NCBI RefSeq assembly: GCF_011043775.1 | Contig: NZ_JAAKXY010000002.1 | Location: 62,001-126,000 of the forward strand | Reading direction: 5' to 3' | Length of the DNA: 64,000 nt | Origin: Natronolimnobius sp. AArcel1 | Lineage (GTDB): Archaea; Halobacteriota; Halobacteria; Halobacteriales; Natrialbaceae | In this document: positions 33,850-43,478 of the stretch, piece after piece | How the letters are laid out: the number at the start of each line of letters is the position of its first letter | Numbering within the stretch: position 1 is the stretch's first letter | Position numbers and translations under genes: made by a program | Notes under the pieces: model-generated | The model's input: the letters and a program-made list of their open reading frames with translations, nothing else | Databases searched by the model: none | What the model was told of the DNA's origin: nothing

Positions 33850-34005
33850 GCGGCCTCGAGTCGAGGGCGGCACGTGGCACACCCACGTGAGAGGCGAGAG
33901 GAGGTTCGTGTCGGGGGGCACGCGCTACGCTGTGGTGTCGGCGTTTGCGATCGGTTGCACCCGGTTCGACGTTCTTTTGAGGGCAGACTGTGTTCCACGC
34001 AACGA
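33850..34005 (+). promoter_or_regulatory. cetZ-cofC gap with TATA-like box
   Basis: The 156 bases hold no gene. GTTCTTTTGA at 33971-33980 is centred about 30 bases before the ATG at 34006, which supports that start for cofC and a leaderless message. Confidence 0.45.
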
Positions 34006-34683
34006 ATGCGCATCGTCGTGCCGTTCGCTGCAAGCACTCCGAAAACCCGGCTGCAGCCCGTGCTCTCGCCGGCTGAGCGCTCGACGTTTGCAAAGGCAAT
34101 GCTCGGTGACGTACTCACCGCGCTCACCGACGCCGGTTACGACCCAACGGTACTCGCGACGACGCCACTCGACCTCGAGGCCGAGGCATACAGCCTCGAG
34201 TCCGGCGTGCTCGAGGCAGTTTCGGTTGCTGTCGATGAGCGTCCACTCACTGAAGCGGTCAACGCACGGCTTGGCGCAAGCGCGTCCGACCCCGTTGCCG
34301 TCGTGATGGCAGATCTTGCGCTTGCGACGCCAGATGCACTCGAGCGACTCTTTGCGACTGACGCAGACGTTGCTATCACACCAGGTCGCGGCAGCGGGAC
34401 GAACGCACTCGTTGTGCGCCATCCGGACGTTCGAGTCGACTACCATGGCACGTCCTATCTCGATCACTGTGAGAATGCACAAGACGTGGGGGCCAGCCTC
34501 GAGATGGTTGATTCGTTTCGGCTGGCGACGGATATCGACGAGCCCGCAGATCTCGTTGAGGTGTTGGTTCACGGTGAAGATGACGCTCGTGCACCAGCCG
34601 CGCTTCGAGAGTTCGGATTCGAACTCGCTGAAACGGACGGACGCGTTACGGTCACTCGCCGTGAGTCGCCAGCGTCGAAGTGA
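34006..34683 (+). CDS. cofC: 2-phospho-L-lactate guanylyltransferase
   Basis: A 225-residue nucleotidyltransferase that makes the guanylylated lactyl (or related) donor for coenzyme F420. The N terminus is MRIVVPFAASTPKTRLQPVL, with the KTRL nucleotide-binding segment; VAVVMADLALATPDAL carries the metal-binding aspartate, and ITPGRGSGTNALVVRHP is the family-typical loop. The reading frame stays open upstream, but the TATA-like box and the family's N terminus place the start at 34006. It is 69 bases ahead of cofG, so both could be transcribed together to supply F420. Confidence 0.92.
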   Translation: MRIVVPFAASTPKTRLQPVLSPAERSTFAKAMLGDVLTALTDAGYDPTVLATTPLDLEAEAYSLESGVLEAVSVAVDERPLTEAVNARLGASASDPVAVVMADLALATPDALERLFATDADVAITPGRGSGTNALVVRHPDVRVDYHGTSYLDHCENAQDVGASLEMVDSFRLATDIDEPADLVEVLVHGEDDARAPAALREFGFELAETDGRVTVTRRESPASK

Positions 34684-34752
34684 GCAGAGTCTACAGTCGG
34701 TGTCGGCCCCGAAGTGAAGCGCTTATGTGCGACGCGAGGACACTCCGAGGTA

Positions 34753-35928
34753 ATGATTCCCGGGGCACGCGAGTACGGCGTCGAGATCGAAATCGACGAC
34801 AGCGCCATCGATGAGGTGCTCGCAGTGACGCCAGCCGATGTCGAGGCCCCGGCGGCGCTGACGTTCGCACGAAACGTATTCATCCCGCTGACGACTGCGT
34901 GTCGCTACACCTGTACGTACTGTACCTACTTTGACGCGCCAGGACAGGCCTCGTTGCTCTCGCTCGAGGAGGTTCGCGAAATCTGTGCCCGCGGCGCTGC
35001 TGCAGGCTGTACGGAGGCGCTGTTCACCTTCGGTGACGACCCGGATGAGCGCTATACGGAGATTCACGAGCAACTCGAAGCATGGGGCCACGACTCGATT
35101 CATACCTACCTGCGCGAGGCCTGCGAGGTCGCCCTCGAGGAAGGACTGCTTCCCCACGCCAATCCCGGTGACCAGACGCGCGAGCAGATGGCAACCGTCG
35201 CCGACGTCAACGCGAGTATGGGCGTGATGCTCGAGTCGACTGCCGAAGTCGACGCTCACGCAGGCCCCCGAAAAAAAGAGCCGGGCCAGCGTCTGCGGAC
35301 CATCAAAAACGCAGGTGAACTCGACGTGGCCTTCACAACGGGCATTCTGGTCGGCATCGGAGAATCCTGGCGCGACCGCGCCGAGAGCCTGCTCGCGATT
35401 GCCGAGATGCACGCCCGCTATGATCACATTCAGGAGGTCATCGTCCAGCCAGTCGCAAACAACGAGCGCTGGTCCGAGGGGTCGCCCGACCTCGAGACCA
35501 TGCGCCGGGTGACGGCAATGGCTCGGGCCGCGTTACCCGAGGAAATTTCGGTGCAGGTGCCGCCGAATCTCGCACCTGCCCGCGAGTTGATCGACTGTGG
35601 CGTCGATGATCTTGGGGGTGTCTCGCCGATCACGGACGATCACATCAATCCCGACTACAAGTGGCCCGCACTGCGCGAACTCGAGGAGATTGCGGCAAGC
35701 GCGGACCTACCACTCGGCGAGCGACTGCCGGTCTACGAGCGATTCCTTCCCGAGGACCTGCGAACGAATGGATTCGACGGCGTGGCTGCGGATGGGACTG
35801 CGGGCGCAACGGACGGCCGTGACCCGACAACAGAGCGCATGTGGATCTCGCCCGTGATCCGGGAGGCCATCGCGGCCGACGATACGGCGGGAGAGCGGTA
35901 TCGGGACGTCCTCGAGTCAACCCCATAA
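34753..35928 (+). CDS. cofG: 7,8-didemethyl-8-hydroxy-5-deazariboflavin synthase subunit 1
   Basis: A 391-residue radical SAM enzyme which, with CofH, makes the deazaflavin core (FO) of F420 from the pyrimidine product of riboflavin synthesis and tyrosine. The radical SAM cysteines are in CRYTCTYCTYF, followed by SLLSLEEVREICARGAA and EALFTFGDDPDERY, typical of CofG. PPNLAPARELIDCGVDDLGG lies in the C-terminal half. The start at 34753 gives MIPGAREYGV; the upstream 13 codons are unlikely. A stretch with many Asp, Gly and Thr residues near 350 is an ordinary acidic loop. cofH is not in the window. Confidence 0.93.
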   Translation: MIPGAREYGVEIEIDDSAIDEVLAVTPADVEAPAALTFARNVFIPLTTACRYTCTYCTYFDAPGQASLLSLEEVREICARGAAAGCTEALFTFGDDPDERYTEIHEQLEAWGHDSIHTYLREACEVALEEGLLPHANPGDQTREQMATVADVNASMGVMLESTAEVDAHAGPRKKEPGQRLRTIKNAGELDVAFTTGILVGIGESWRDRAESLLAIAEMHARYDHIQEVIVQPVANNERWSEGSPDLETMRRVTAMARAALPEEISVQVPPNLAPARELIDCGVDDLGGVSPITDDHINPDYKWPALRELEEIAASADLPLGERLPVYERFLPEDLRTNGFDGVAADGTAGATDGRDPTTERMWISPVIREAIAADDTAGERYRDVLESTP

Positions 35929-35986
35929 TTTCACCCCCGTACTGTTTGTCGGTAGATATACAATCACGTAGGTTCCGGTACCTGAT

Positions 35987-36955
35987 ATGTCAGTCCCCGA
36001 CGCCGCTGCAACTGCCGACGACGTTATCGACGAAATCCTCTCCGCTGTCGTCGCCGACCGAGCCATTTTCGAAGAGGTCACCGCTGGCTTGCTGGCACGC
36101 GGACACGTCCTGCTCGAGGACGTTCCCGGTACCGGTAAAACGCTAACCGCCCGTTCGTTCGCGACCGCACTCGGCCTCGAGTTCTCCCGTATTCAGTTTA
36201 CGCCCGATCTGATGCCCGCCGACGTGACCGGGTCGTACGTGTTCGAGGAAGAAACCGGCGAGTTCCACTTTACGCCAGGGCCGGTCTTCGCGAACGTCGT
36301 GCTGGCTGACGAGATCAATCGTGCGCCACCGAAAACGCAATCTGCCCTGCTCGAGGCAATGGCCGAAGGGCAGGTCACCGTCGATGGAGAAACCCACGAG
36401 TTGCCGGAGCCGTTCATCGTCATCGCGACGCAGAATCCGGTTGAACAGGAAGGAACGTTTGAACTCCCAGAAGCCCAACGCGATCGATTTATGATTAAAA
36501 CCTCGCTTGGGTATCCCGACGCCGCGGGGACGCGCGAACTGATCGACCGCCGCGCCGACCGTGACGTGCCGGACCCAACCGTCGAGCCTGTCATCGGTCG
36601 GGAGGCCGTTCGAGAGCTACAGACAGTTCCCGAAATGGTTACCGTCGAGGATCCGATTCGCGACTATATCGCTGCGATCTGTCGGCAAACGCGACTCGAC
36701 GGGCGCGTCGATGTCGGTGTCTCCCCGCGAGGCGTCCAGCGCCTGTTCGAAGTCGCTCGCGCTCGAGCCGTCCTCGAGGGTCGTGACTACGTCGTTCCGG
36801 ATGATGTCAAACACATCGCGCCCGCGTCGCTCGCGCATCGACTCGTGTTGACGCCGGAAGCGAGCGTCGAAGGCGCATCCAGACGCCGCGTTATTGACTC
36901 CGTCCTCGAGGATGTCGATGTCCCTGCGATGGACCCCGAATCAACGGAACAGTAG
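35987..36955 (+). CDS. MoxR-type AAA+ ATPase
   Basis: A 322-residue AAA+ protein of the MoxR group, chaperones that insert metals or mature partner proteins bearing von Willebrand-type domains. Walker A is LEDVPGTGKTLTARSF (about residues 43-58), Walker B is VVLADEINRAPPKTQSALLE, sensor-type FIVIATQNPVEQEGTFELP follows, and the C-terminal lid has GVSPRGVQRLFEVARARA. It faces the five-gene DUF58/DUF4129 operon and overlaps its last gene by 15 bases at the 3' ends. In many genomes MoxR is co-directional with DUF58; here it is convergent. Confidence 0.92.
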   Translation: MSVPDAAATADDVIDEILSAVVADRAIFEEVTAGLLARGHVLLEDVPGTGKTLTARSFATALGLEFSRIQFTPDLMPADVTGSYVFEEETGEFHFTPGPVFANVVLADEINRAPPKTQSALLEAMAEGQVTVDGETHELPEPFIVIATQNPVEQEGTFELPEAQRDRFMIKTSLGYPDAAGTRELIDRRADRDVPDPTVEPVIGREAVRELQTVPEMVTVEDPIRDYIAAICRQTRLDGRVDVGVSPRGVQRLFEVARARAVLEGRDYVVPDDVKHIAPASLAHRLVLTPEASVEGASRRRVIDSVLEDVDVPAMDPESTEQ

Positions 36956-38317
36956 CCGAGAGCCGACCACGACCGCGCCGAGGGCAACAACCAATGCGGC
37001 AGTCGCTGGCACCGAAAGCGTCGGCGCGAACAGCGTCGCGAACGCGAGCCCAAACATGGCAACGGGGACACCAAACCCGGCAACCAGCGCGCTCCAGCCG
37101 GCGCGAACGAACTGCGGGCGCTGTGAGGCGACAGGGCCAATATCTCGAGCCAGTGTCCGGCCGTAGCGGCTGAGATTGGAGGCGAATAGCCCTGTCGCGA
37201 TCATGATGAACGAGACTGCTGCGGTGTGTGCCGAGCCAAGCGACCGGACGGTCTCGATGCTCGCACCAGCGATGATACCGCCGCTAAGGAGTCCTACGGC
37301 GAGAACCGACGCACTGGCGGTGTTGGGCTGGCGATCAACCCATTTTCCAGCCTGTGAGACGAGCCAGCCGACACCGAGAACAACCGAACCGATCCCAAAG
37401 ATCGGACTCACGGACTCGAGTGTGCCCCCGCTGATGGTGAGGACGACTGGGAAGGTAGCGAGCGTGCCAAGCGATGCCCCGATAAGGATCGGGACCGCGG
37501 CGTTCTGTCGCGATTCGACGGTGAGCCACGAGTGGCGAACACTGATTGCAAACACAACGCCGAGGACGCCAACTGCGGTGATGGCTGCGCCAGCCCCACG
37601 AACGGCCGAGCTAGTCGCAAGTGACTCGAGGGTGCCACGAAGCGCCGGGACGTACCACGACGCGACATGGATGGCAGCGACACCGACGCCAGCAAGGACA
37701 ACACCGACTGCGAGGAGGACGAGCAGACCGGTTCGTGCGCGGAGATACGACTCGTGTTCTGTCGGCGAGACGAACGCCCCCGGTGGGAAGACGGTAATTG
37801 CACAGGCGAGTGCAAGCGTGCCAGCGACAGCCCAGAGGGCAATCCCCCACAGTCCCGGACCGGTGAGCCACAGCGTTGCCTCGAGTAACGGCTGCCAGCC
37901 ACCGATGTCGGCGACCAACAGGGCACCGAGACCGAGGAGACCAGCCGTGAATCCGGCAGTTATCGATGCGCCGCCGACCTGATTGAGCGCATGATTAGAG
38001 AGTGGTCCCGAAACAATTCGTCCAGTCGAGAGCGCGATGACGGCGACAACGATAGTCAGCCCAGTGATAAGCAGTTGTGAGCCCGTCGCAATCGTGGTGA
38101 TCCCGCCGAGGACGGCAAGTGGCAACAGCCCCGCAGCCAGCGCAATGCGCCAGTACGACCCGTCGAATCCCGCAAACACTGCTGCGAGGCTGATGCCAAA
38201 CACCGCACCGAGTGCGACTGCCGGCTCGAGCGTTACTGCGGCAAGCACGCCACCGATACCGGCGAGTGCGAGCAACCACGCGGTCGTTGACGGAAGTCCG
38301 GTGGATCGAGTCGTCAT
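36941..38317 (-). CDS. Polytopic membrane protein of the MoxR/DUF58 cassette (DUF7519-like)
   Basis: A 458-residue, strongly hydrophobic protein with roughly twelve membrane segments and short loops. The N terminus is soluble and short (MTTRSTGLPSTTAWLL). No catalytic motif is recognisable. It is the last gene of the ATGA-linked operon that begins at 43323, and such a large membrane protein is a regular member of haloarchaeal MoxR-DUF58 cassettes (DUF7519). Its stop codon lies inside the end of moxR. The function is unknown; it may be a membrane scaffold or permease-like partner. Confidence 0.75.
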   Translation of the reverse strand: MTTRSTGLPSTTAWLLALAGIGGVLAAVTLEPAVALGAVFGISLAAVFAGFDGSYWRIALAAGLLPLAVLGGITTIATGSQLLITGLTIVVAVIALSTGRIVSGPLSNHALNQVGGASITAGFTAGLLGLGALLVADIGGWQPLLEATLWLTGPGLWGIALWAVAGTLALACAITVFPPGAFVSPTEHESYLRARTGLLVLLAVGVVLAGVGVAAIHVASWYVPALRGTLESLATSSAVRGAGAAITAVGVLGVVFAISVRHSWLTVESRQNAAVPILIGASLGTLATFPVVLTISGGTLESVSPIFGIGSVVLGVGWLVSQAGKWVDRQPNTASASVLAVGLLSGGIIAGASIETVRSLGSAHTAAVSFIMIATGLFASNLSRYGRTLARDIGPVASQRPQFVRAGWSALVAGFGVPVAMFGLAFATLFAPTLSVPATAALVVALGAVVVGSRLLFR

Positions 38318-39657
38318 CGGTGTTTCACCTCCCCAATAGCGTCAGCGAGAACGAGTCGCAGCGGCCGCTCGAGTGACCAGTCGACGACGCGAGCGCCGGT
38401 CGCTCGGGCGCGAGCCAGTCGCGTGTCACGATCGAGCCCCTCAAGTTTGGTTGCGGAATCGTCGCCATCAGTGACGTCGGGTGAGATGATGCGAACGGGA
38501 TAGCCCCGGGTGCAAAGCCCCTCGATGAGCTCGAGCGGCTCGTCGTCGACGAACGAGGAGAACAGATAGACCTGTGCCTCGCCGGGAAGTGACGTAATGA
38601 GCTCTGCCGCGGAGTTGTTCGAAGACGTTCGTGTGTAGTAGCGCATCTGTTTGTTCGAGTTCGAAATCGACTCGAGCAGTCGCGTGGCTCGTTCAGCCGT
38701 CTCGGGGCCGGTTCCCGGTGGGATCGTTTCGATAGCACCCGATCCGAGTCTGGCAACGCCCGTCGGGTGGCCGGCGTCGACGAGCGTCTCGAACGCGCGC
38801 TCGGCGGCGTCAACCGAGAGATCGATCGCTGGCAACTGTTCGGTGGTCGCCGCACGGAACTGGCTCGGACGCGAGTCGACGACACAGACGACGTGTGTCG
38901 AGCGTTCGGCACGATATTCGACGGTCGCAAGCTCGCGACTCCCAGCATACCGTCGCCAATCGATTGCGTTGACCGGGTCGCTTGGCTCGTACTCCCGAAC
39001 CGAGTGGAACTCGATGCCTGCGCCGCCTTCGTCAGTCGGGACAGCACCCGTATGCTCGGTCGTCGCCGTCCCAAGCGCCACGGACTCGACGCTCGGCGTA
39101 CACTGAAGTTCGGTCTGTCCCTCGACCGGCTCGGCCCACGTCTCGGTGACGGTAGCGCTTACGTCCCGCGCTCGAACCGTCGCCGCGTCGAATACATACT
39201 CGCCCCGTTGGAGCGAGAGTGTGTACTCGAGTGTCACCGTCTCGAGTGGCTCGAGCGTCACGCAGGCTCGTGGCGAACCCGCAGTAACGGACAGTTCTTC
39301 GGGAACACCGTCGATAACGCGGAGGTCGATGATCGGCTCGGAGCCGGTGTTTTGGATCGTCGTTCGGACGCTGACGTGCTGGCCCGGATTGCCCGAAACG
39401 GCTGTTTCGTCGTCAGATCGGCCGCCATCTGTGACGGTTCCGCCGTCGTCGTCGATTGACAGCGTTCGGCTAAGACGAACCGTCGCGTTCGGTGGCGTCC
39501 CGAAAATGGCCGCACCAACGTACAAAAGCGGGAGCGTTGCCGCGGCGACGAGCACCTGACTGCCGACTGTGAGTCCAAGACCCGCCAGCAACAGCGCGAC
39601 GACGATAGCCCACTCGCCTTGATCGATGCGCTCGACGGTTCTGTCAGCGTCGGTCAT
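38314..39657 (-). CDS. DUF58 domain membrane protein
   Basis: A 447-residue protein with two hydrophobic segments near the N terminus (about residues 14-45), then a beta-sandwich (about 80-200), then the DUF58 core. The DUF58 hallmark appears as FHSVREYEPSDPVNAIDWRR followed by SRELATVEYRAE. The last 150 residues resemble a degenerate von Willebrand A domain with VVDSRPSQFRAATTEQL and VYLFSSFVDDEPLELIEG. DUF58 proteins act with MoxR ATPases on cell-envelope functions. It overlaps both neighbours by four bases. Confidence 0.88.
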   Translation of the reverse strand: MTDADRTVERIDQGEWAIVVALLLAGLGLTVGSQVLVAAATLPLLYVGAAIFGTPPNATVRLSRTLSIDDDGGTVTDGGRSDDETAVSGNPGQHVSVRTTIQNTGSEPIIDLRVIDGVPEELSVTAGSPRACVTLEPLETVTLEYTLSLQRGEYVFDAATVRARDVSATVTETWAEPVEGQTELQCTPSVESVALGTATTEHTGAVPTDEGGAGIEFHSVREYEPSDPVNAIDWRRYAGSRELATVEYRAERSTHVVCVVDSRPSQFRAATTEQLPAIDLSVDAAERAFETLVDAGHPTGVARLGSGAIETIPPGTGPETAERATRLLESISNSNKQMRYYTRTSSNNSAAELITSLPGEAQVYLFSSFVDDEPLELIEGLCTRGYPVRIISPDVTDGDDSATKLEGLDRDTRLARARATGARVVDWSLERPLRLVLADAIGEVKHR

Positions 39658-40496
39658 CGAGCCACCTCCTGTACCGATTCGCTCGAGTGAGGTGACGTAT
39701 TGGCCGTCCTCGAGTCTCCAGCAGTCGAATCGCTCGAGTCAATCGAATCGGTGGCTGGCGCGCTGGGTGAGTGACTCTCTTCGGTCTCGTTTGTGAGTGA
39801 CGCTGAATCAGTACTCTCAGACGCTGCTTCGGTTGCAGTCGGTGGTTGCCACCGCGGGTTGTCGTCGATCGTCTCGATTGCAGCCAGCGTTCGTCGGAGT
39901 CGCCGGTCGAACGCTGCGCCGGGATCAAGGAATCCGCGAAGCCGTTCGCCGATCGGCTGTGACTGGTCGTCCGCAAGAAACGCACTCGCGACGCGGTCGT
40001 CTGTCCACGTCCCCGATTGAACCGCCTCGCGGGCACGAGTCTCCTCGAGGCCGCCTTTCGACCGAAGGGTGCGAACGACGCCGTCTGTAAGCTGTTCGTG
40101 GATCTCGGCAGTCGCTCCCTCGTTACGACAGTGATACCAGTTCGAGGTCGCCCGCTCGAGCGTCCAGATAGTTTCGCGTGCAACGGGCTGATTCGTCCGA
40201 GTTTCGCCCTGTTCAGGTGGCTCTGCAGCTGCCAATGGAGGTTCGGCTGGCTCGAGTGTGGAGAGCCCCCACCATAGCGCGCCTGCAGCGAGTAAAACGC
40301 CAACAACGGGCAGGACCGTTGCAAGCGTATAGAGGACGGCGATGATCCCCGAGCCGAACTGCACGAAGCCACCGAGCGTAATCACTGCAAGCGTAAAGAG
40401 GACACTCCCTGCAATCACAGCGAGTGCGAGACGCTCCGAGTCGGCAGTTCGCACCCAGGCGATCGGCTGGAACACCGAAATCGAGCGGTCGCTCAT
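39654..40496 (-). CDS. DUF7269-like membrane protein of the MoxR/DUF58 cassette
   Basis: A 280-residue protein with two adjacent membrane helices near the N terminus (about residues 24-46 and 52-75), then a soluble part with WYHCRNEGATAEIHEQLTDG and RTLRSKGGLEETRAREAV, and a Ser/Thr/Glu-rich disordered tail (about 225-280). The segment pattern fits the DUF7269 family, found next to DUF58 genes in haloarchaea. Function unknown. It overlaps both neighbouring genes by four bases, so it is made together with them. Confidence 0.75.
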   Translation of the reverse strand: MSDRSISVFQPIAWVRTADSERLALAVIAGSVLFTLAVITLGGFVQFGSGIIAVLYTLATVLPVVGVLLAAGALWWGLSTLEPAEPPLAAAEPPEQGETRTNQPVARETIWTLERATSNWYHCRNEGATAEIHEQLTDGVVRTLRSKGGLEETRAREAVQSGTWTDDRVASAFLADDQSQPIGERLRGFLDPGAAFDRRLRRTLAAIETIDDNPRWQPPTATEAASESTDSASLTNETEESHSPSAPATDSIDSSDSTAGDSRTANTSPHSSESVQEVAR

Positions 40497-42217
40497 TCGT
40501 CGCCCTCCGTCTCGTCGTCCTCGTGATCGTACTCGAGGAGATCGTTCGTCGTGGTACGCGCAGTACGGACCCGTTCGCCGGATGCCGTTCGGCTGCCGTA
40601 CTCGACATCGCGAACGATCCTAACGAGCCTCGAGACCTGTTCGGCGGGGTAACCAACCGAGAGGGCGTATCTAGCGGCCTGGCCGGGCGTTAGCGTCTCT
40701 CGATTCGAGATGCCAACCCGATCGAGGAACACGTGCCAGGTCGCTCGAATGTCCCGGCGCGGATCCTGTGGGCCAAGCGGTTCATCCGCGAGCGCAGGTT
40801 GTTCTGGGCCGACGGGTGCACCGTCTGCTGTCTCGCTGTCGTCCGTCTGTCGTCCGAACAGCGAGCGAAGAGATGACTCCGCCCCATCGTCCTCGCGCCG
40901 ACTCGAGTTGGCAAATAGCGAGCCAAGCGACGGGAACGCACCGAATATCGAGCCAACTGACACGAGTGCGGGGCCAATCGATGGCAGGCCGAAACTGAAT
41001 CCTCCCGCCCTCGAGGCCTGCCCGGGTTGCCGACCGCGCAGTACGGAGAGTGATGGCAGACGCAGGCGGCGAACGCGCGACCCGAGCCCGAACAGATTGT
41101 CGGCGGCACTCGAGACGAGCGACCCACTCTGCTTGATGGCGCTTGACGCGCCACCGAATAGGTCTGCGAGACCGACGAACAGGTCCGGTACCCCGGAGTT
41201 AGGCGGCAATGTGTCACCATCGCGATCACGGCGAGCGATAATGCGGACGTAGGTGACAAACAGCCCGATCACGAATCCAGAGCCGAGGATGGCGAGTGCG
41301 GCCAGTCGGAGATAGAGGTCGTCGACGGTTGCGGTTGCAGACTCCGCGCCCGCAGTCGCGGTTACAGTCGCCGTGTCGTCGATCGGCAACCAAACGCGTG
41401 CCTGTCCATCGGCCCCAGTTGTATCCGATCCGCCGTCGGCAAGCGATACCGTTGCCCCCTCAACTGGCTCGCCATCTGCGGTCACCGAAACTGGTGCCGG
41501 CGAACCCGGGAACAAAAACGGCGACGCGAACGAGACGTCTGGTTCTGGAACGTCGATCGTTCGCTCACCCGAAACCGTCGCGCGCTCGGCGCGGATGTCG
41601 GTCGGACCGGCCGTCTCCGGCAGTTGGACCGCAGTCTGGCCGTCTTCATCCGTCATTCCGGCCGCCTCACCATCGACGAACACCGTGGCGTTCGGGACCG
41701 ACGTCGACCCAGCGTCCACCGAAACATCGAGCGTCGAGTTCGGTGCCGGACCGTTCACAGTGCTGATCGTTGCATCCGTCTCGACGGAGAACGTCTGGGA
41801 CGTATCGTCCTCGGGGACAGTGACAGTCATCTCCTCGGCGTACGGCACGGTTGTCGTGATCTCGCCCCAGTCAGTCGTTCCAATTGACTCGTTGTTGACC
41901 GCAATATCGCGTTCGTTGAACGGACCGTCGGTATCGATCGAGATCATGACCTCGTTACCGGGTTCGATCTGCCCGTCGACCTCGATATCGTCTGTTTCGG
42001 TCGTATCCGAGTCGTCGCTGGCGTCAGTTTCGTTGTCCGTTTCACCCTCGCTAAGGTTGATTCCAGTCGCGTCAAGCGCGTCCCACTCGCCAGCAATCGA
42101 TGTCTCGTCGTCGCCTGCCGGATCAATCCGCGGGTCGGCCGCGGGCATCGTGCTTGCGACAACGAGTAAGCAGACGATACAGCCGACCACAAACAGGAGT
42201 TGACGCGCTCCGCTCAC
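40493..42217 (-). CDS. DUF4129-type membrane protein with Ig-like domains
   Basis: A 574-residue exported protein. A signal-like hydrophobic segment (about residues 6-27) is followed by an acidic Thr/Asp region, then beta-rich domains with GNEVMISIDTDGPFNERD, ATISTVNGPAPNSTLDVSVD and VSVTADGEPVEGATVSLADG, of carboxypeptidase-regulatory or Ig-like type. A membrane helix is at about 305-330. The cytoplasmic C terminus carries a DUF4129 core with WHVFLDRVGISNRETLTPGQ and YPAEQVSRLVRIVRDVEYG. DUF4129 is usually fused to transglutaminases; no transglutaminase domain is seen here. It belongs to the ATGA-linked operon. Confidence 0.82.
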   Translation of the reverse strand: MSGARQLLFVVGCIVCLLVVASTMPAADPRIDPAGDDETSIAGEWDALDATGINLSEGETDNETDASDDSDTTETDDIEVDGQIEPGNEVMISIDTDGPFNERDIAVNNESIGTTDWGEITTTVPYAEEMTVTVPEDDTSQTFSVETDATISTVNGPAPNSTLDVSVDAGSTSVPNATVFVDGEAAGMTDEDGQTAVQLPETAGPTDIRAERATVSGERTIDVPEPDVSFASPFLFPGSPAPVSVTADGEPVEGATVSLADGGSDTTGADGQARVWLPIDDTATVTATAGAESATATVDDLYLRLAALAILGSGFVIGLFVTYVRIIARRDRDGDTLPPNSGVPDLFVGLADLFGGASSAIKQSGSLVSSAADNLFGLGSRVRRLRLPSLSVLRGRQPGQASRAGGFSFGLPSIGPALVSVGSIFGAFPSLGSLFANSSRREDDGAESSLRSLFGRQTDDSETADGAPVGPEQPALADEPLGPQDPRRDIRATWHVFLDRVGISNRETLTPGQAARYALSVGYPAEQVSRLVRIVRDVEYGSRTASGERVRTARTTTNDLLEYDHEDDETEGDE

Positions 42218-43323
42218 GTCGATTCACCCCGCTCGAGGGCGCCGGCAAGGTCCTGCAATCGCATGACTCGCCGTTTGACCGGCGGATGCGTTCCAGTTCC
42301 GAGAGCCGCCCCACCAGTTGTCGCCGGCGTCTCGCCTTCGAGCCACGTTCGCACCTGCTCGCGTCGCTGCGCAGCCGTCGGGTTGTCGGCGCCGTCCGCC
42401 GCTGGCACCGCACTCGAGGCAGCATCGATGCTGGTGCCGGTGACGAGTTTCGTCGGGACGATACAGAGCGCCTGCGTTTTGGCGACGCGGAGATCGGTCG
42501 TCGGGGCCGTTGTTTCGCCTGCAAGCGTCGTCAGGGCGGTTGCAAGCGCGAGTGGCGATCCGGTCATCCGGGCGGCTCCCGCATCAGCAGCGTACTCGCG
42601 AGCGTGTGAAAGCGTCCGCGTCGCCCAGTCGGCAATCGTTGGAAATACCCACAACAGCGGTGCGACGAAGACGTAGGTTAGTGCAACGAGTGGGAGGAAC
42701 CACGTCACCGCAGCACGGCCTTCGGCGGAAAGATTTCCAGGGTTCGTAATTGCCCGCCGTGCTAACTGTGCGCTGTGATAGGCTCGGTCTGCAATCTCGA
42801 CGAACAGCGTCGTAATCGTCATCAGCGTCACGTCACGGTTCGCGATGTGGGCCACCTCGTGTGCAAGGACGGCCTCAAGTTCGTCTCGGTCGAGTTGCTC
42901 GAGGAGGCCACTCGAGACGACGATTGTCGCGTCAGTGAACCGGCCAACGGTGTAACAGCTCGGTTCCTCGGCGTCGACCAATCGGACGGTGGGTTCGGGA
43001 ACGTCTGCGGTCATCGCCAGTCGCCGGACGATGCGGGCGGCTTCGTGGTCAGCGTCGCCGCGGGTCGTCCCCGAGAGGACGCGCCGATAGCCGTAGTAAA
43101 TCTGTGCGGCCAAAAAGAGTCCAACCAGTATCGCCACGGTAGACCACGAGACGGGTAGCTGGAGGATATCGACCGAGGCTGTGCCGTGCTGGAGAAATAC
43201 AATGGTCCCGGCGACGACCGCCGGGACGACGACGCCGTAGGCCCAGAGCAACGAAACGACGAACAACGCATTGAGCGCGACGAGAACAGCGAGGACACCA
43301 CAGATTCGAAGGCGGAAACTCAT
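42214..43323 (-). CDS. M48-type zinc metalloprotease (first gene of the MoxR-cassette operon)
   Basis: A 369-residue membrane protease. Two N-terminal hydrophobic segments (about residues 7-48) and one at about 65-85 precede the zinc site in LEAVLAHEVAHIANRDVTL (HExxH). The segment SCYTVGRFTDATIVVSSGLL before it is typical of HtpX-like enzymes, and HAREYAADAGAARMTGS carries the third ligand. The start at 43321-43323 gives MSFRLRICGVL. It heads the five-gene operon of 4-base overlaps that runs to 36941. Its presence suggests maturation or quality control of the exported operon products. It is the second M48 gene in the window. Confidence 0.85.
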   Translation of the reverse strand: MSFRLRICGVLAVLVALNALFVVSLLWAYGVVVPAVVAGTIVFLQHGTASVDILQLPVSWSTVAILVGLFLAAQIYYGYRRVLSGTTRGDADHEAARIVRRLAMTADVPEPTVRLVDAEEPSCYTVGRFTDATIVVSSGLLEQLDRDELEAVLAHEVAHIANRDVTLMTITTLFVEIADRAYHSAQLARRAITNPGNLSAEGRAAVTWFLPLVALTYVFVAPLLWVFPTIADWATRTLSHAREYAADAGAARMTGSPLALATALTTLAGETTAPTTDLRVAKTQALCIVPTKLVTGTSIDAASSAVPAADGADNPTAAQRREQVRTWLEGETPATTGGAALGTGTHPPVKRRVMRLQDLAGALERGEST

Positions 43324-43478
43324 GGAGGGATAGTTCACATTTTCAGCGCAGTGTCAAAAATTTTCCCCGAACATTCCGGTCCAGAGACACCCCCTCGGAG
43401 CTGTGGCGTGTGCACGCGCCACAGACGGGCGATCCGTCGGGCTTTTGACGGCGGCGGCCAGAGTATGTACGAAGACGA

